A stretch of DNA of 64,000 nt from the NCBI GenBank assembly GCA_000727475.1, contig KL647312.1:1810793-1874792 (forward strand), written 5' to 3'. This document shows, one piece after another, positions 60,403-64,000 of the stretch. The DNA comes from Sarcocystis neurona. Its lineage: Eukaryota > Apicomplexa > Conoidasida > Eucoccidiorida > Sarcocystidae. A program made the position numbers and the translations under genes. Below the pieces are notes generated by a model. The model saw nothing but the letters and a program-made list of their open reading frames with translations. It ran no database searches and had not been told where the DNA came from. Numbering within the stretch: the stretch's first letter is position 1; each line of letters opens with the position of its first letter.

Positions 60403-61470
60403 GTGCAACCCTACGAGTCTCAGGAGCGAACACTGTTCCGGGCAGACGTATTCAAGAACAAGGCGTTTGTTGCGCGTATCACATACACGCGTTTATGTAC
60501 GGCTACGTGTGTGCGACAGCACACGCATGCATGTGTACGTGCTAGTGTATGGTACCGGAGTAGAGGTCAGGACCCTGGATGCCCGATCTGCAGAGGAATG
60601 ATGTATGCGAAGAGTGACAATTCTGCTGTCTACGTCGGTTTGCTCAATGATTTTCTTAATTTTGCAGAGGAAAAGACAACGGCTGAGGAAACGGCTGTTC
60701 CAGAAGAACCGGAGACGAAAGCGCTGCTGAAGCAAGCAGACACTGCAGAGCTTCCCTAGGTACACGTTTGAAGCTTTTCTGCCGGACAATGGTGCAGGCA
60801 GAGTTTCTGGTGGCAGTAGCGATACTGCGACGCTCGTGCTGAAAATTGTTTGCGCGTTTGAGTGAGCTGTTTTCCGGAATTTCCGGACTTCGTAGCACCG
60901 GTTCTCCAGAGAAAGATGAGGCAACACCGTACTACGATTGTGTGAGCGCTCCTGCTTGATAGGAGACGATTTACCTAAATTTGGTTCGCCAGTGCCGTCG
61001 CGATTAACATTCCCGTAAGCATTAGCAATATCCTCAGCGGATCGCGAAAGTTGTACTTTCGAGCAGGGGAATCGACACAATCGAGTCTGTTGGTTCGAAG
61101 CGACTCATAGATGAGGCGACGTTTGATAAAGTAGTGCGGCAAGTGCTTGAGGGAAAATCGACTACGACCTTGACAAAAAAGTAGCTGCCTTGGAGCAGCA
61201 GAAGCTGCAGCAGGCGATTTGCTCTATGGGGTGAACAGCGACGGGTAGCGGCAGAGCTACACAGTCAACCTGGTTTCTACAGGAATTATCTGCATCTCGA
61301 GGGGAGCTGCAGACAGAGGTGCCTAAACTGCATGCGGGTGACATGTTATGCTCAGCTAAAGCCGCAGCAGGAGCTCGCTTGGTACTTCTTGACATCTGTA
61401 GTGTCACCGGCGTTTACGTACTTAGGTACGACTATCTGAACCTTTCATCGAGCGGCTTTGCTGCGCATTA
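60403..61470 (+). pseudogene. probable decayed coding sequence, coiled-coil-like, unidentified
   Basis: Successive protein-like segments occur on the plus strand in different frames, broken by stops. 60,560-60,759 encodes CPICRGMMYAKSDN and an acidic Glu/Thr-rich tail. 60,770-60,860 encodes TFEAFLPDNGAGRVSGGSSD. 60,840-60,957 encodes LFARLSELFSGISGLRSTGS. 61,023-61,184 encodes GSKRLIDEATFDKVVRQVLE and stops at TAG. One base out of register the same DNA continues LDKKVAALEQQKLQQAI, then, after one stop, LQELSASRGELQTEV, and stays open to 61,470. The last break looks like a single-base frameshift within a charged, helical region. Splicing could explain some frame changes, but no good donors sit at the breaks. 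The family is not recognised. A minus-strand 195-codon frame (61,080-60,493) overlaps. Confidence 0.35.
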
Positions 61471-64000
61471 AGTAAAGTTTTCAATTATGTATATGTGCAT
61501 GTGTAGTGAGGATAGGTCCAGCGTAAGAAACTCACGTAGGCACGTATATGTGTATACGCAGGTGTATAAATGTGCCACACGCCTGTTTGAGTGTCTCCTT
61601 GTAGGTGCATATACGTGGTGTAGGCCTCGTCGAAGTTAGTCGTAAGTTTGTAGCTATCCACAGAAACATTGAAGATACACATTCGCCCAAGTGGGAGTTG
61701 CCTGAAAGCAGTTCGACTTAAGTTCACGCATGTAATCGACGTTGTGCAAGTCTCCACGGTGTTAGCATTTGTGCTGACACTACTGAGATCGCGGGACCAC
61801 TGCTTTCTTCTATCGTGGCTGTTCCATGCACCTGTGAAAGCCGCGCGGACCCCTTTGCGAATAGCAGGGGCGTCGCGCTGTAGCTCTGCGTGGAGGTTTT
61901 TGTAAGTTTCCCACCTAGTATTGATCTGTGCGTCGATTCCAAGTTGTCCAGGCGGCAAAGCAGTTCTACAAAACTGCCAGAAACGGTTGCAGGCGTGAGT
62001 GTGTTCCAGTAGCGGGATACGTAGGGCTTTATTGTTCTCTCTTGGAAGCGTTCAGTCGACACCTGTTATATATGTGCGTATACTGATGTGTTCAGTATCT
62101 CTGCAACATATATATATATATGTATACCTACTGTACAGACACAAAGCATGTTGTATACACGCGTATATATATGTATGTACATCTGTATGCGCCTCTCTCT
62201 TATACTTTTGTGTTGGTCGAGAAAAGAGTCCGTGTGTTACACGCATACAGACTGACGTTTGTGTATCTACCGAAGCGCATACGCGTATGTTGATGAAACT
62301 TTAATGCCCACCTGCAGCGACGTTACTTCACTGCAGGCAGCACATCGCGATTTCGAAGATTTGAAATAGGCGGCCCTCTCGTTTTTTTGCATCTTCAGTT
62401 CTGCGTGTAGAACCCTTGAGGCACTGAGCTGCCCAGCAGTCTTTTTCCGTTGCGCTTCAGTGGCAGACACAAGCAAGCGGTCGTGCGTGCGAAGAAATAT
62501 ATGTAAACGCCGGTGTTGATGGGACACATATGCATACATATATAAATCTGTTAATGTATACAGACACGGACACATATGTGGGTAGTTTTATGGAATTACC
62601 TCTGTTCATCAAAGCAACTAAAATCACTCCTTTTCGTGAATGCAGTCCTAGACTCATCCGCTTGTCAGCTGTGAAGAGGCATGTGGCAGGAGCCCCCACA
62701 CCACCCGCAGGTACCGGTAAATGTTGTTGACAACACTGCCACTTCTCCCTTTGTGAACGACCTTTTCTTGACAATGTACTTTGTATACGACTGCGAAAGG
62801 TGCCTGACTGAATCAGCGTGGCGCTTCAGCTGGAATCTCGCACGGCTAAATGTGGTACTTCGCACTCCGGTGCATGCAGCCGACCTGACTTCAAAGATTC
62901 AGTTGTCGTAGTGTCCGTGTTTACAAAGGCGCTATTTGGACACTGACACTCTCGGCGTAGGTGTACGTACGCATTTTAGAGCTGAAATTACGACTCTTCC
63001 ATTCAATTGTATGGAAGACGGCAGTACTGCGTCAGTGGACACCCATTTTGTGAAAAAAGGCATACCGTGCGTCTGCGTGTATCTCCGTGCCGGAGCGTGT
63101 GTGCTGTATCGAAAAATTCTCCACAAGCGCAAAGACTGCGCTAGATGCAGCACTCAAACACGTGAGGCTTTACTGGTGAAGAGTCGCGCAGTCGACAAGA
63201 TACGTACGAGTGCACGTGTCGTGAACATGTGTCTACGATACGCGAGGGGAAGAGAGTTAACATATAGGCACAAACGTCGGAGAATAAGTGCTCTCTCAGC
63301 TGTGGCGTTTCATAGGACGCCTGTAGCGGGAAAAGAACATCCTTTATGAAGAAATACACACACATACGTATGCACAGAGTCAACTGTGTACACACGGGAT
63401 TTATACATATGTGCCTGTGCACGCAATGTATGCAGGCTAACGCCAGCCACGGTTCGCAGCAGGCGTTTTTCAACTTTCAGACCAGCGCAGCACCACCCAC
63501 TATTTCTCCAGTAGATGTGTGTAGCGACATCTACAGACACGTGAGACATCATTATATATATCAGTATGTGTATGTATGTATATATATATATACATATGCA
63601 TATCCCCACAGAGCGCGATAGACGCCTGATAATTTGTCCCAATCATCAAGTGATTTCTCTCCGGTGTCGTGCGCAGTTGTTTTAGTGACTGCTAACGTGC
63701 TGCAAGATTCTATCTGTACGTGCACACGTCTGCCTGTCACTCTTGGTGCTGTCTCTTCTGCTTGCTCTGCCGCTGTTGCTGCTGCTTTTCAAACGCCGTT
63801 CCTCGTGGAGCTCTTCCGCCCTTAATGGAGGCGTGTTCCTCTTAATGTTAGTGCCACTTCTGCTCGTGTCGGTGCTCTTACTCCTGCTGCCTTCATGGTG
63901 TTGCAGCCGTCCGCCCTCCTGCTACTTCCTGCGCTAACTGTGTACGCACATACGCGTTACTGTAGAAGCTGCTTCTGCTGCTGGCTCTCTGGAACACGAG
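61471..64000. other. mixed spacer, short open frames, degenerate repeat at the end
   Basis: 61,490-61,620 and 62,100-62,200 are microsatellite-like. Repeat-poor parts carry short open frames, including 62,936-63,349 plus (137 codons, basic, no domain) and 62,681-62,911 plus. From about 63,720 to the window end the CTG-rich degenerate repeat returns and reads as Ala/Val/Leu-rich phrases (TLGAVSSACSAAVAAAF). No supported gene. Anything at the right edge is cut by the window. Confidence 0.3.

Noticed and set aside
60560..60600. CPICRG as a RING-type zinc finger
   Set aside because: Only one CxxC pair is present; the spaced Cys/His ligands that define a RING are absent.
1..64000. tRNA, rRNA, snRNA genes, telomeric arrays, CRISPR
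   Set aside because: No cloverleaf with a GTTCGANTC-type arm, no conserved rRNA or U6 sequence, no TTTAGGG arrays and no regularly spaced identical repeats with unique spacers were seen by eye. A covariance-model scan would settle the RNA genes.

Overview
The window looks like nuclear DNA of a coccidian apicomplexan, most probably an Eimeria species. This is inferred from composition, not from a marker gene. Long imperfect CAG/CTG tracts read as poly-Gln, poly-Ala or poly-Ser depending on frame and are scattered through exons, introns and spacers. Between them lie (TA)n, (CA)n/(GT)n and TATG-type microsatellites. The recognisable coding blocks are short exons with GT-AG borders, separated by introns of hundreds to about 2,000 bases. 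No operons, bacterial-type signals, CRISPR arrays, rRNA or tRNA genes were seen.

Layout. 0-5.4 kb: GC-rich, several overlapping open frames on both strands, only weak gene candidates. 5.4-10.3 kb: microsatellite spacer, then a repeat-poor island (about 7.0-9.45 kb) with broken open frames. 10.6-15.0 kb, plus strand: two Gln/Ala-rich gene candidates, ending near 11,403 and 15,020. 17.0-27.7 kb, plus strand: a multi-exon gene whose last seven exons join with matching splice phases up to a stop at 27,725. Its product has two hydrophobic segments and a charged C-terminal half; I do not recognise the family. 27.7-32.8 kb: mostly microsatellite spacer. 32.8-35.6 kb, plus strand: a second phase-consistent multi-exon gene, unidentified, whose 64-base intron, if retained, would add a membrane segment. 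41.0-35.9 kb, minus strand: the best recognised gene, a large Gln-rich protein ending in a four-helix voltage-sensor-like domain split by a 2-kb CAG-rich intron. It converges tail to tail with the previous gene, 361 bases apart. 42-51.8 kb: degenerate CAG-derived sequence and spacer with no secure gene. 51.9-54.5 kb, plus strand: exons of a small membrane protein with features of the PEX11 peroxisomal family (tentative). 54.5-64 kb: spacer, isolated open frames, a likely pseudogene around 60.4-61.5 kb, perfect hairpins, and more degenerate repeat.

The genes show no common pathway. The most interesting items are the voltage-sensor-like protein with a hexapeptide minisatellite beside its S3-S4 exon, the possible PEX11, a family of degenerate Ala/Val/Thr-coding repeats found in both gene and non-gene sequence, and several tandem repeats inside introns. 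Because CAG-rich sequence keeps several frames open by chance, natural-looking peptides here are weak evidence. Confidence is given mainly where splice phases agree across exons or where a family pattern is visible.
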